This document shows, piece by piece, positions 1-5,875 of a stretch of 7,803 bases of DNA (the stretch's first letter is position 1; every line of letters begins with the position of its first letter). The notes under the pieces are model-generated. The model saw only the letters and a list, made by a program, of their open reading frames with translations, made no database searches and was not told where the DNA came from. The stretch covers positions 1 to 7,803 of the forward strand of contig WOZL01000032.1 of assembly GCA_011620305.1 (NCBI GenBank), written 5' to 3'. Both the position numbers and the translations under genes were made by a program. The stretch is from Candidatus Dojkabacteria bacterium. Its GTDB lineage: Bacteria > Patescibacteriota > Dojkabacteria > SC72.

Positions 1-813
1 TACTATAATAGAATGAAGAAGTTAGATGAAAAATTAAGAGAATTTAAGTTTGAAGGTAAGTTAACGGGAGCTGTAGGTAATTGGAATGCTCTTGTAGATA
101 GATATCCTAATATAGATTGGGTGAAAGTTAATAGTGAGTTTGTTGAAAGCTTGGGACTTAAACCCAATATGTTTACAACACAGATACTACCCTATGAAAA
201 CTTAATAGAATATCTACATCTTACACATCAATACAACTATATATTAGTAGACATGGCTAGAAACATGTGGATATATATTAGTGAGGGATATTTTAGACTT
301 AAGGTAAATAAAAAAGAGGTTGGTTCTTCTACAATGGCGCATAAAGTTAATCCAATTGATTTTGAAAGATGCGAGTCTAATTTAATAATGTCATCTGGTA
401 TTATAGAAACTTTAGCTAGGAACTTACCGATAAACAGACTACAGAGAGATCTTACAGATAAGCATATAATCAGAGAGTTAGGTCCTCTTATGGCTAGAGC
501 AGTATTAGGATATGCGAGTATATCTGAGGGCCTTAAGAAAGTATCTTTTAATAATGAGAGAGCTAAGAAAGAACTTACTGACCATTGGGAAATACTTAGT
601 GAGCCTATGCAAACTATACTAAGAACACACGGGTATCAGGATGCATATGAGGTTATTAAAGATAAAACAAGAGGTAAAAAATTAACTGAGGATGAGTATA
701 TACAATTGGTAGATGAATTGCGTATTTCTAAAGAGGCTAAGAAAGAATTACAAGAACTAAGACCTGACAAATATATAGGTTGGGCCAAAGATATAGTTAA
801 AGAAATAAAATAA
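1..813 (+). CDS. purB: Adenylosuccinate lyase, C-terminal part (5' end outside window)
   Basis: PurB cleaves SAICAR to AICAR plus fumarate and adenylosuccinate to AMP plus fumarate, in cytosolic purine synthesis. The reading frame is open from base 1, and the ATG at 13 is internal: the protein picks up at a family block that precedes GAVGNWNA in full-length PurB. The fumarase/aspartase superfamily signature GSSTMAHKVNPIDFE is encoded from base 322. It supplies the flexible catalytic-serine loop and the conserved Lys and Asn. Further blocks typical of the Escherichia coli-type enzyme follow: RLQRDLTDKHIIRELG, HWEILSEPMQTILR and DKYIGWAKDIV. About 270 of roughly 450 residues are present, and no frameshift is seen. 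The next gene starts 51 bases downstream with its own promoter-like box, so co-transcription is not required. Identification rests on clear family motifs. Confidence 0.95.
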   Translation, partial: YYNRMKKLDEKLREFKFEGKLTGAVGNWNALVDRYPNIDWVKVNSEFVESLGLKPNMFTTQILPYENLIEYLHLTHQYNYILVDMARNMWIYISEGYFRLKVNKKEVGSSTMAHKVNPIDFERCESNLIMSSGIIETLARNLPINRLQRDLTDKHIIRELGPLMARAVLGYASISEGLKKVSFNNERAKKELTDHWEILSEPMQTILRTHGYQDAYEVIKDKTRGKKLTEDEYIQLVDELRISKEAKKELQELRPDKYIGWAKDIVKEIK

Positions 814-840
814 CAGATTTCACTCTCATTTTCAAATATC

Positions 841-851
841 TATGATATACT
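841..851 (+). promoter_or_regulatory. Candidate -10 region of the ABC exporter operon
   Basis: Two overlapping -10-like hexamers occur in the 51-base gap after purB: TATGAT (841-846) and TATACT (846-851). TATACT would start the transcript near 858, a few bases before the ATPase ATG at 865. TATGAT would start it close to an ATG at 854 that opens a four-codon reading frame. No good -35 box is seen. Which hexamer is used cannot be decided from sequence. Confidence 0.45.
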
Positions 852-853
852 AA

Positions 854-868
854 ATGCGTTTTCTATGA
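854..868 (+). other. Possible four-codon leader ORF (MRFL) overlapping the ATPase start
   Basis: ATG CGT TTT CTA TGA begins 7 bases after TATGAT, the same spacing seen at the leaderless start at 6006. Its TGA overlaps the ATG of the ATPase gene in an ATGA arrangement. It could deliver a terminating ribosome onto a start that has no Shine-Dalgarno site. It may equally be chance in AT-rich DNA. Confidence 0.2.
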
Positions 869-1536
869 AAAACAAATACATTGAAATAAAAAATTTAGAA
901 CGAGTATACCAACCTAGTAGTAAAGTTAAGGTAGATGCCCTTAGAGGGTTAAATATAAGTATTAAAGAAGGAGAGATGGTATCTGTAGTAGGAAGCTCAG
1001 GATCAGGTAAATCTACTCTACTCAATATCTTGGGAGGATTAGATTGGGATTACAGAGGAGAGATAATTGTAGATGGTAAGGATATTAGAGAGTACGATGA
1101 AAACTACTACAGAAGATATATAGTGGGTACAATATTCCAAACATTTTACCTAATACCTACCCTAAATGTAGAAGAGAATATATTACTACCACTTAAGTTT
1201 GGTAAGAAGATGTCTAAGAAAGAAACTCATGAGAGGCTTGAAAAATTGTTAGATGCTGTAGGATTAGCTGATAGAAGAGATCACATGCCCAAAGAACTCT
1301 CAGGTGGACAAGCACAAAGGGTAGCGATAGCTAGAGCATTGATTGATCAACCTAAGATTGTTTTAGCTGATGAACCCACAGGTAATTTAGATAGTAAAAC
1401 TGGAGCACAGATACTAGATCTACTTAATAAGTTAAACAAAGAAGAGAAAACTACAATGATTGTGGTGACTCATGATATGAAGATAGCTGATAAGACAGAG
1501 AGAAAGATAAAGTTAGTAGATGGAAGAAATGTTTAA
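865..1536 (+). CDS. ABC exporter ATPase, MacB/LolD type
   Basis: This is the cytoplasmic ATP-hydrolysing subunit of an exporter-like ABC system and is 223 residues long, the usual length for the LolD/MacB-ATPase group. All nucleotide-binding motifs are intact: Walker A GSSGSGKS (residues 43-50), Q-loop FQ (91-92), signature LSGGQ (145-149), Walker B IVLADEPT (165-172) with its catalytic Glu, D-loop NLDS (174-177) and the switch His in VVTHD (203). LADEPTGNLDS is characteristic of this subfamily rather than of importers. The start at 865 is the first in-frame ATG after the promoter-like region and fits family N-termini (IEIKNLERVYQ). The 3' end overlaps the permease gene by 17 bases, so the two are surely co-translated. 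The substrate cannot be read from sequence. Confidence 0.93.
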   Translation: MKNKYIEIKNLERVYQPSSKVKVDALRGLNISIKEGEMVSVVGSSGSGKSTLLNILGGLDWDYRGEIIVDGKDIREYDENYYRRYIVGTIFQTFYLIPTLNVEENILLPLKFGKKMSKKETHERLEKLLDAVGLADRRDHMPKELSGGQAQRVAIARALIDQPKIVLADEPTGNLDSKTGAQILDLLNKLNKEEKTTMIVVTHDMKIADKTERKIKLVDGRNV

Positions 1537-2809
1537 ATATGCAATAGACTTAGTATTTAGAAGAAAACTGAGAACATTCTTAACAAGCTTAGGCATACTA
1601 ATAGCTGTCATGCTTATGTCTTTCATACTCTTTGGTATGTCTGATTTAGAATCACTAATAGTAGGACAATTCACTGAACAGTTTAAACCAAATGAACTAA
1701 CAGTAGGCACTATGGATATGACCAGTATGATGGGGGGTGCACTATCTGCACCTACTAAAGGAGAAGTCGAACAAGAGGAAATGATACTTAACTCTGAAGC
1801 TGTTGAGAAGATTGAGAATATTGAAGGGGTTGAAACAGTGAATCGTATAGTAAGCATTAGGGGTTTAGATATATATCTAGAGGACGATGATGTGCCGTAT
1901 CCTAGAGGCTTTCCAATGGCCACAGACATTTCAGGAGACTCTGCTATGATTGGAGACTTACTTGAGGGTGATGACCTATCTTTAGACGGAGATGAGGTCT
2001 ATGTTAGTGATTTTGTATCCAAATTCTATGAATTTAGTAATGAAGAGATGTTGGGTAAGAAAATCATATTAAAGAGTTCAACAACTTCAGTATTCTCAGC
2101 ACCATCTAAGAGTAATATAGCTAAGGAGTATGAGTTAACTATAGTGGGTGTTACAGATTCGGGGAATAGTGCTCTGTTTATTGGATTAGATAAAGGATTA
2201 GAGATTGCTGCAGATTTAGGTGGATATGACAGTAAGGAAGAATTCTTAGATACCGTAGGATATACACAACTATTACTTTCTACTGATATTGATAAGACAT
2301 CTGAGATTGAGGACTACATTGTAGATGAGTTAGGTTTCTCTGTATTATCAACAGAAACATTAATGGAGTTTGTATCCACTATAACTGGTGGTCTTACAGT
2401 AGCCCTAATACTGTTTGGTTCTATATCAGCTCTTGTAGCATCTATAGGTATCATCAATACTATGATTATGAGTATATATGAACAGACTAAGGAAATTGGT
2501 ATCATTAAAGCTATTGGTTCTTCTAATATACAAGTACTCATAATATTTCTAATCCAATCTGCTATGATTGGTTTAATAGGTGGTCTACTAGGTTTGGGTG
2601 TTACATATATATTAATGAAAGTTATTGACCCCTTTATTGTTGATTTACTAATTGAACAGGGTTTTACTGTTAATAATTTCTTTAACTTCAGATTTGACTA
2701 TGCGATATATATTACACTAGGAAGTATATTAATTGGTATATTAGCTGGTCTATATCCTGCATATAAAGCTTCTAGGTTAGATCCTGTTAAAGCTTTAAGG
2801 CATGATTAA
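1520..2809 (+). CDS. ABC exporter permease, MacB/FtsX-fold
   Basis: This is the membrane partner of the preceding ATPase. Its 429 residues have the MacB-like plan. One transmembrane helix lies near 21-42, a large extracytoplasmic domain spans about 45-285, and three more helices lie near 289-316, 338-366 and 394-413. The FtsX-domain hallmarks are present: YEQTKEIGIIKAIGSS (320-335), which is the coupling segment facing the ATPase, and the C-terminal PAYKASRLDPVKALRHD. The outer domain has a Met-rich stretch (TMDMTSMM, 64-71) and a Ser/Thr-rich patch around 186-198. MacB-type complexes use ATP hydrolysis to move substrates on the outer face, typically peptides, lipoproteins or lipids. A specific substrate is not evident. 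Two ATGs (1520 and 1529) are possible starts, and both overlap the ATPase gene, which implies translational coupling. No terminator was seen after the stop. Confidence 0.9.
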   Translation: MEEMFKYAIDLVFRRKLRTFLTSLGILIAVMLMSFILFGMSDLESLIVGQFTEQFKPNELTVGTMDMTSMMGGALSAPTKGEVEQEEMILNSEAVEKIENIEGVETVNRIVSIRGLDIYLEDDDVPYPRGFPMATDISGDSAMIGDLLEGDDLSLDGDEVYVSDFVSKFYEFSNEEMLGKKIILKSSTTSVFSAPSKSNIAKEYELTIVGVTDSGNSALFIGLDKGLEIAADLGGYDSKEEFLDTVGYTQLLLSTDIDKTSEIEDYIVDELGFSVLSTETLMEFVSTITGGLTVALILFGSISALVASIGIINTMIMSIYEQTKEIGIIKAIGSSNIQVLIIFLIQSAMIGLIGGLLGLGVTYILMKVIDPFIVDLLIEQGFTVNNFFNFRFDYAIYITLGSILIGILAGLYPAYKASRLDPVKALRHD

Positions 2810-2838
2810 TCAAGATTTATTTTCTTCTCGACTTATAG

Positions 2839-2844
2839 TATAAT
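2839..2844 (+). promoter_or_regulatory. Consensus -10 box, leaderless start of the 149-residue gene
   Basis: A perfect TATAAT lies 5 bases before the ATG at 2850, placing the predicted transcription start at or next to the A of the ATG. No convincing -35 box or ribosome binding site is present. The spacing matches that at 3768-3773. Confidence 0.7.
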
Positions 2845-2849
2845 CTAGA

Positions 2850-3299
2850 ATGATAGAAACAAATGAAAACATAGTAAGCTATGAGAAGTTTGAACCCTTT
2901 AGTTCAGAATACCTTGAGGGTTTAGAAGTATCAGATGAAATAGATGAATTTGAGGTAAGAGAAGCGATTAACTCATCTCATCCTCTTTATGATTGGCTTA
3001 AGATAAGTTATATGCAAGATAATTTTGATATCGAAATTCCAGACAGTTGGATAGAAGAGGATAGGAAGTATATAGTTGCATCCTTTGAAATATTAGAAGG
3101 GATTATTGCTTGGAGGAAAGCCGTAAAAAGTGGAATCAATAAGGAGAATTATCTCGAAGATCTTAATGAGAAAATTAAAGAGACCCTCCTAATCAAAGAA
3201 GGCAATGAATACTTCTCTGATTACCCTACTTCTAAGCTAACTCAAGAAGAAGTAATGAATGTGCTATTTTACGTAGGGCATTTCCTATCCAGAGAGTAA
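2850..3299 (+). CDS. Hypothetical acidic protein, 149 residues
   Basis: I do not recognise this protein. It is rich in Glu and Asp and has no signal peptide, no transmembrane segment and no Cys or His cluster, so it is probably a soluble cytoplasmic, mostly helical protein. Residues 1-60 include a run of acidic segments (SDEIDEFEVREAI). A hydrophobic helical stretch, YIVASFEILEGIIAWRKAV, sits near residues 74-92. The C-terminal part (LTQEEVMNVLFYVGHFLSRE) also looks helical. Coding is supported by an uninterrupted frame and by the TATAAT box 5 bases before the ATG, which also fixes the start. It has its own promoter after the ABC operon, and the RNA-binding protein gene that follows also has its own promoter, so no functional link can be drawn from context. 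Confidence 0.75.
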   Translation: MIETNENIVSYEKFEPFSSEYLEGLEVSDEIDEFEVREAINSSHPLYDWLKISYMQDNFDIEIPDSWIEEDRKYIVASFEILEGIIAWRKAVKSGINKENYLEDLNEKIKETLLIKEGNEYFSDYPTSKLTQEEVMNVLFYVGHFLSRE

Positions 3300-3310
3300 T
3301 TACTAGATAT

Positions 3311-3339
3311 TTGCTTTTTTAACTATTTCAGGATATTAT
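3311..3339 (+). promoter_or_regulatory. Candidate promoter TTGCTT-N17-TATTAT for the RRM gene
   Basis: A -35-like TTGCTT (3311-3316) and a -10-like TATTAT (3334-3339) are separated by exactly 17 bases, giving a predicted start near 3346. This would give the RRM gene a leader of about 100 nt, unlike its leaderless neighbours. A TATAAT at 3443-3448 overlaps the ATG itself and cannot serve that start. Confidence 0.5.
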
Positions 3340-3345
3340 CATTTA

Positions 3346-3446
3346 TAAGCTTTTTTTATTCCATTGTGAGGGTCAAAGAGAAATATCTCCCAGAGCTCCA
3401 AGAGATAGAATTAGTTTAGATATTAATTTTTTATTTTTTATATATA
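3346..3446 (+). promoter_or_regulatory. Predicted 5' leader of the RRM mRNA with a hairpin
   Basis: The gene-free stretch 3300-3446 holds the promoter above and then this leader. A perfect 6-bp inverted repeat, TATCTC (3384-3389) with GAGATA (3402-3407), encloses a 12-nt loop containing the palindrome GAGCTC. The same TCTC can instead pair with the upstream GAGA at 3378-3381, so two exclusive folds are possible. The last 30 or so bases before the ATG are almost pure A/T and unstructured, with no Shine-Dalgarno site. Leader-based control, for example by temperature or by the protein itself, is possible but is inference. Confidence 0.35.
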
Positions 3447-3701
3447 ATGTCCAAAAAACTATTTGTAGGTAATATCGAATGGGGTGCTACCGAAGAAGAT
3501 TTAAAGGAACTCTTTGGTCAATATGGTGAGGTTGAAGAAGCTATCATCATTAAAGACAGAATGAGTGGAAGATCAAAAGGTTTTGGTTTTGTAACATTTG
3601 CTGAGGATGCAGATGCTGAAAAAGCTATCGAAGCTCTTAGTGGTCAAGATCTTAACGGAAGAGAGTTAGTTGTCAACGAGGCAAGACCAAGAGAGTTCTA
3701 A
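3447..3701 (+). CDS. Single-RRM RNA-binding protein
   Basis: This 84-residue protein is essentially one complete RNA recognition motif. RNP2 is LFVGNI (residues 5-10) and RNP1 is KGFGFVTF (44-51), with the aromatic residues that stack on RNA bases intact. The fold runs from the first residues to LVVNEARPR, leaving almost no tail. Proteins of this form are common in cyanobacteria (Rbp family) and in CPR bacteria. They bind single-stranded, often U-rich RNA and act in RNA stability or cold response. The ATG at 3447 is fixed by the RNP2 position. The gene stands alone, with a long predicted leader upstream and a strong terminator 20 bases downstream. It lies under 2 kb from a predicted large non-coding RNA, but any partnership with that RNA is only a hypothesis. 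Confidence 0.95.
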   Translation: MSKKLFVGNIEWGATEEDLKELFGQYGEVEEAIIIKDRMSGRSKGFGFVTFAEDADAEKAIEALSGQDLNGRELVVNEARPREF

Positions 3702-3721
3702 TATTGATTAGATACTTATTT

Positions 3722-3754
3722 AGAAGCCAGGGTTTATCCCTGGTTTCTTTTTTT
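3722..3754 (+). terminator. Intrinsic terminator of the RRM gene
   Basis: An 11-bp stem, AGAAGCCAGGG paired with CCCTGGTTTCT (one G-U pair), encloses the 5-nt loop TTTAT and runs into a T tract (3748-3754). It is the only textbook terminator in the window and separates the RRM gene from the lipoprotein gene. Confidence 0.92.
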
Positions 3755-3767
3755 ATACTCTTTTGTG

Positions 3768-3773
3768 TACAAT
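3768..3773 (+). promoter_or_regulatory. -10 box TACAAT, leaderless start of the lipoprotein gene
   Basis: TACAAT ends 5 bases before the ATG at 3779, the same spacing as at 2839-2844. No -35 consensus and no ribosome binding site are seen. It lies just after the RRM terminator, so this is an independent transcript. Its position supports ATG 3779 despite the unusually long N-terminal region of the encoded signal peptide. Confidence 0.6.
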
Positions 3774-3778
3774 GAAAT

Positions 3779-5326
3779 ATGGAAGAACTGCCAACTAATG
3801 AAACAAATAGTGCTGAGAATTTAGAGAGTTCAAATGAATCTTCTCAAAATGGTAATGATAATGGAGACAAGACATATACTAGAAGAGAATTCAATAAAAT
3901 TTTGGGTATGACTGGACTAGCTTTCCTTTTGGCTTCCTGTGCTCCGGATAAGATGATAGAGGCTGCTCAGGATAATGTGAATTTGCAGAATAATGTAAAT
4001 ACTTTAAATGAGGATTTCTATGCTAGGATAGATCAGTATGTCAATGCTAAAGGGCTATTTAACTATGAAAAATATTCAAATATTTATCCTGAGTTTAATC
4101 AGTATATTGAAAGTATAGATAGATACTCTCAAGAAGTTGAGAGAATGTATGGTATTCACACAGGTATTATGAAGGCCCTAGCCTCTTCTATTTTGGTATC
4201 AAATGTAGGAAGAGAAAACAGTCCAAATGTTGAAAAGGAGTATCAAAAGATTGGCATTATGGGTCTTAGAGGAGCTGATGTATTTCCAGTAATGTCAAAA
4301 GCTTTTGGTGAGCAATATACATACCAAGATTTAGAAAATCCAAATGCTAGTATCTATATCACTATGCTTTACATGGCTGAGAGATTAAAGAGTATACAGA
4401 GTAATGGAGATGGGAAAGAATTGCTTTCATTAATACTTGCTGATTACTACGGCGGTTCCATACTTCAAAAAATTGTTAAAGGTGAGGATAGTATAGAGAA
4501 CTATCCTGGATTAAAATATGGTTATGATCTCTATAACAAAACCTTTAAGATTTTAAAAGGAGAGTCAACTGAGCTCCAAACTGAAGAATCAACAGAAGTA
4601 ATTACTCCTGAACAGGATATTTCAGATCTTGAAGTGGAACCTGACGTCCTAGAAGTGCTCACTCGTGCTGAATCTATATGGTTTAAGTCAAAGTTTAATC
4701 AGTATAGGAGAATATTTGTATTACAGGTAGATAAATATATTGAAAAAGCCAGGATGTTCATTCCTGAGATAACAAAAGCCCAGCTTCTATCTGTATTTCT
4801 CACGATAGCAAGAGCTGAGAGTATGGGTGGAGTGAGAAAAGAGATTGAGAACCCAGATCCAAGTCTTAACAAAGAAGATATTGCTGTTGGTTGGTATCAG
4901 ATAGTTCCTAAATGGAAACATCTTGAGAGATTTAATAAGGAAATGCATAAAAATTATACTTACGATGATATGGTTAATAATGATGTAGCAAGTATAGAGG
5001 CTGGAATATGGACGTTAATGCAATATAGTGACTCTATGGATATCAAAGAACTAATGAAGAAGTTTAAAGGAGGTTGGAATTTTGGAGATATGTACAATCA
5101 ACCTGATGACACTCTTTGGTGGAATAGAGTTAAATATGGAGTTAAGTCTCTTCTAGGTAATGATCCTTTTAATATGAGGTATATAAGTTATTTAGCACCT
5201 AAAGATATATATGATAGTGAAGGAAATTTTATTAAGCAGGTTTGGTCAGGTCCTTTTGAGGGAAGCTATTTTGAAGCATCACCTCACATCGGTGTAATGA
5301 GTCCAGATTTACAGATTGAAGAATAA
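3779..5326 (+). CDS. Predicted Tat-exported lipoprotein with two lysozyme/SLT-like domains
   Basis: This 515-residue protein begins with a hydrophilic Ser/Asn/Glu-rich leader of about 33 residues. A twin-arginine motif TRREFNK (34-40) follows, then a hydrophobic stretch, then a lipobox LASC with Cys54. It is therefore predicted to be exported folded by Tat and anchored by lipid on the outer face of the membrane. Two regions share the order of lytic transglycosylase motifs. The first (about 125-230) has MKALASSILVSNVG, GIMGLRG, YTYQDLENPNASIYITMLYM and LADYYGG. The second (about 330-460) has LTIARAESMGG, AVGWYQIVP and YTYDDMVNNDVASIEAGIW. Only the second has the expected catalytic-type Glu (E347); in the first that position is Ile or Leu. 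A Glu/Thr-rich linker (about 260-292) joins them. Likely role: cutting or binding peptidoglycan. Fold assignment is by motif pattern only. The stop abuts the end of the minus-strand RNA array. Confidence 0.75.
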   Translation: MEELPTNETNSAENLESSNESSQNGNDNGDKTYTRREFNKILGMTGLAFLLASCAPDKMIEAAQDNVNLQNNVNTLNEDFYARIDQYVNAKGLFNYEKYSNIYPEFNQYIESIDRYSQEVERMYGIHTGIMKALASSILVSNVGRENSPNVEKEYQKIGIMGLRGADVFPVMSKAFGEQYTYQDLENPNASIYITMLYMAERLKSIQSNGDGKELLSLILADYYGGSILQKIVKGEDSIENYPGLKYGYDLYNKTFKILKGESTELQTEESTEVITPEQDISDLEVEPDVLEVLTRAESIWFKSKFNQYRRIFVLQVDKYIEKARMFIPEITKAQLLSVFLTIARAESMGGVRKEIENPDPSLNKEDIAVGWYQIVPKWKHLERFNKEMHKNYTYDDMVNNDVASIEAGIWTLMQYSDSMDIKELMKKFKGGWNFGDMYNQPDDTLWWNRVKYGVKSLLGNDPFNMRYISYLAPKDIYDSEGNFIKQVWSGPFEGSYFEASPHIGVMSPDLQIEE

Positions 5327-5339
5327 AAAAAGGAGGGTA
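5325..5339 (-). terminator. Likely 3' end of the array RNA: closing stem strand plus U7
   Basis: On the minus strand the last module ends with UACCCUCC (5339 to 5332), the 3' half of its closing stem, followed at once by seven U (5331 to 5325). The stem encloses a whole folded module rather than a short loop, so it is not a classic hairpin. The preceding P4 hairpin and the U run still make a plausible termination site. It reaches into the stop codon of the convergent lipoprotein gene. Confidence 0.55.
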
Positions 5340-5421
5340 CTGGACTTACACCAGAACACCAATTCTCAAAATCCGAAGACATAAGAAAAGGTGGATGGTT
5401 AAACAACCAACAATACCCTCC
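5332..5421 (-). repeat. RNA module 1 (short type, last transcribed)
   Basis: This module is 90 nt. P1 is a perfect 8-bp stem (5332-5339 with 5414-5421). In minus-strand order, P2 is UGGUU/AACCA with loop GUUU. P3 is CACC/GGUG continuing into a stem of about 10 bp capped by cUUCGg (plus-strand CCGAAG at 5373-5378). P4 is CUGG/CCAG with loop UGUAAGU. It differs from the other short modules at many bases, yet keeps every helix. Confidence 0.85.
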
Positions 5422-5426
5422 ATAAG

Positions 5427-5519
5427 TGCGAGGCACTGGAGTTACACCAGAGCATCAAATCTCAAAATCCGAAGACAAGAGATAAGATGGATGGTTAAAT
5501 CAACCAACAATACCTCGCA
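5427..5519 (-). repeat. RNA module 2 (short type)
   Basis: This module is 93 nt. P1 is 7 bp perfect (5427-5433 with 5513-5519) and extends by a U-G and an A-U pair on the minus strand only. P2 is UGGUU/AACCA with loop GAUUU. P3 is CAUC/GAUG then AUCUC/GAGAU, capped by cUUCGg (5469-5474). P4 is CUGG/CCAG (5436-5450) with loop UGUAACU. Confidence 0.85.
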
Positions 5520-5523
5520 TAAG

Positions 5524-5649
5524 TGTAGAGAGCCGGGCTTACACCGGAGCAACAACCACAAGAAAAGTAATAAAACAAATCAAGCGGGTCTTACAATCCG
5601 AAGAAAGTAAGAACGAAGGAAGGTTTAAAACAACCTACAACTCTCTACA
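5524..5649 (-). repeat. RNA module 3 (long type)
   Basis: This module is 126 nt. P1 is a perfect 9-bp stem, UGUAGAGAG/CUCUCUACA. P2 is AGGUU/AACCU, a compensated change from the short type, with a 6-nt loop. P3 is UCUUAC/GUAAGA capped by cUUCGg (5598-5603). P4 is CCGG/CCGG with loop UGUAAGC. It differs from the short type by an insert of about 35 nt, U-rich on the minus strand, between P3 and P4. Confidence 0.85.
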
Positions 5650-5652
5650 TAA

Positions 5653-5745
5653 TGCAGGACACTGGAGTTACACCAGAGCATCAAATCTCAAAATCCGAAG
5701 ACAAGAGATAAGATGGATGGTTAAATCAACCAACAATACCTCGCA
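5653..5745 (-). repeat. RNA module 4 (short type, copy of module 2)
   Basis: This module is identical to module 2 from the inner end of P1 onward. One P1 strand has changed from TGCGAGGC to TGCAGGAC (plus strand). On the minus strand the 9-position extended stem still forms, with three G-U wobbles and one A-C mismatch. On the plus strand there would be three mismatches. Confidence 0.8.
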
Positions 5746-5749
5746 TAAG

Positions 5750-5875
5750 TGTAGAGAGCCGGGCTTACACCGGAGCAACAACCACAAGAAAAGTAATAAA
5801 ACAAATCAAGCGGGTCTTACAATCCGAAGAAAGTAAGAACGAAGGAAGGTTTAAAACAACCTACAACTCTCTGCA
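5750..5875 (-). repeat. RNA module 5 (long type, first transcribed, copy of module 3)
   Basis: This module matches module 3 except near its outer edge, where one P1 base differs (CTCTCTGCA instead of CTCTCTACA, plus strand). That gives a U-G pair on the plus strand but a C-A mismatch on the minus strand, the one helix change that argues against minus-strand reading. It lies about 24 nt after the predicted minus-strand transcription start. Confidence 0.8.

Larger units (their letters stand above)
5434..5872. repeat. Perfect 213-bp tandem direct repeat (5434-5646 and 5660-5872)
   Basis: The two copies are identical base for base at an offset of 226, separated by 13 bases. Each copy covers almost all of one short and one long module. 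Identity stops exactly at the outer stem strands, where small differences appear. This indicates a very recent duplication or ongoing homogenisation of the module pair. Confidence 0.97.

Noticed and set aside
1513..2541. Minus-strand open frames opposite the ABC permease gene (and a similar one at 840-1025)
   Set aside because: They are antisense to well-supported family genes and have no promoter-start arrangement or recognisable domain.
3443..3448. TATAAT as -10 box of the RRM gene
   Set aside because: It overlaps the ATG, so the transcript would begin after the start codon, and RNP2 needs the start at 3447.
5327..5337. AAAAAGGAGGG as a strong Shine-Dalgarno site
   Set aside because: No start codon follows at usable distance, and the GGAGGG is one strand of the module 1 closing stem.
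5395..5610. Open frame of 71 codons on the plus strand inside the RNA array
   Set aside because: It runs across module boundaries, has a low-complexity Asn/Lys/Arg/Ser-rich translation, and is not kept in the duplicated copy. The base changes between modules preserve helices, not codons.
5589..5610. Resemblance of the minus-strand CTTCGGATTGTAAG to a 16S rRNA segment
   Set aside because: The match is short and explained by a common UUCG-capped hairpin; no flanking 16S sequence is present.
5332..5875. CRISPR array
   Set aside because: The repeats are 90-126 nt with internal covarying hairpins and linkers of 3-5 nt. There are no unique spacers and no cas genes.
5332..5875. Tandem tRNA genes
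   Set aside because: The arm order is cloverleaf-like, but there is no TTCRA T-loop, no D-arm signature, no CCA end and no seven-base anticodon loop; P3 is capped by UUCG instead.
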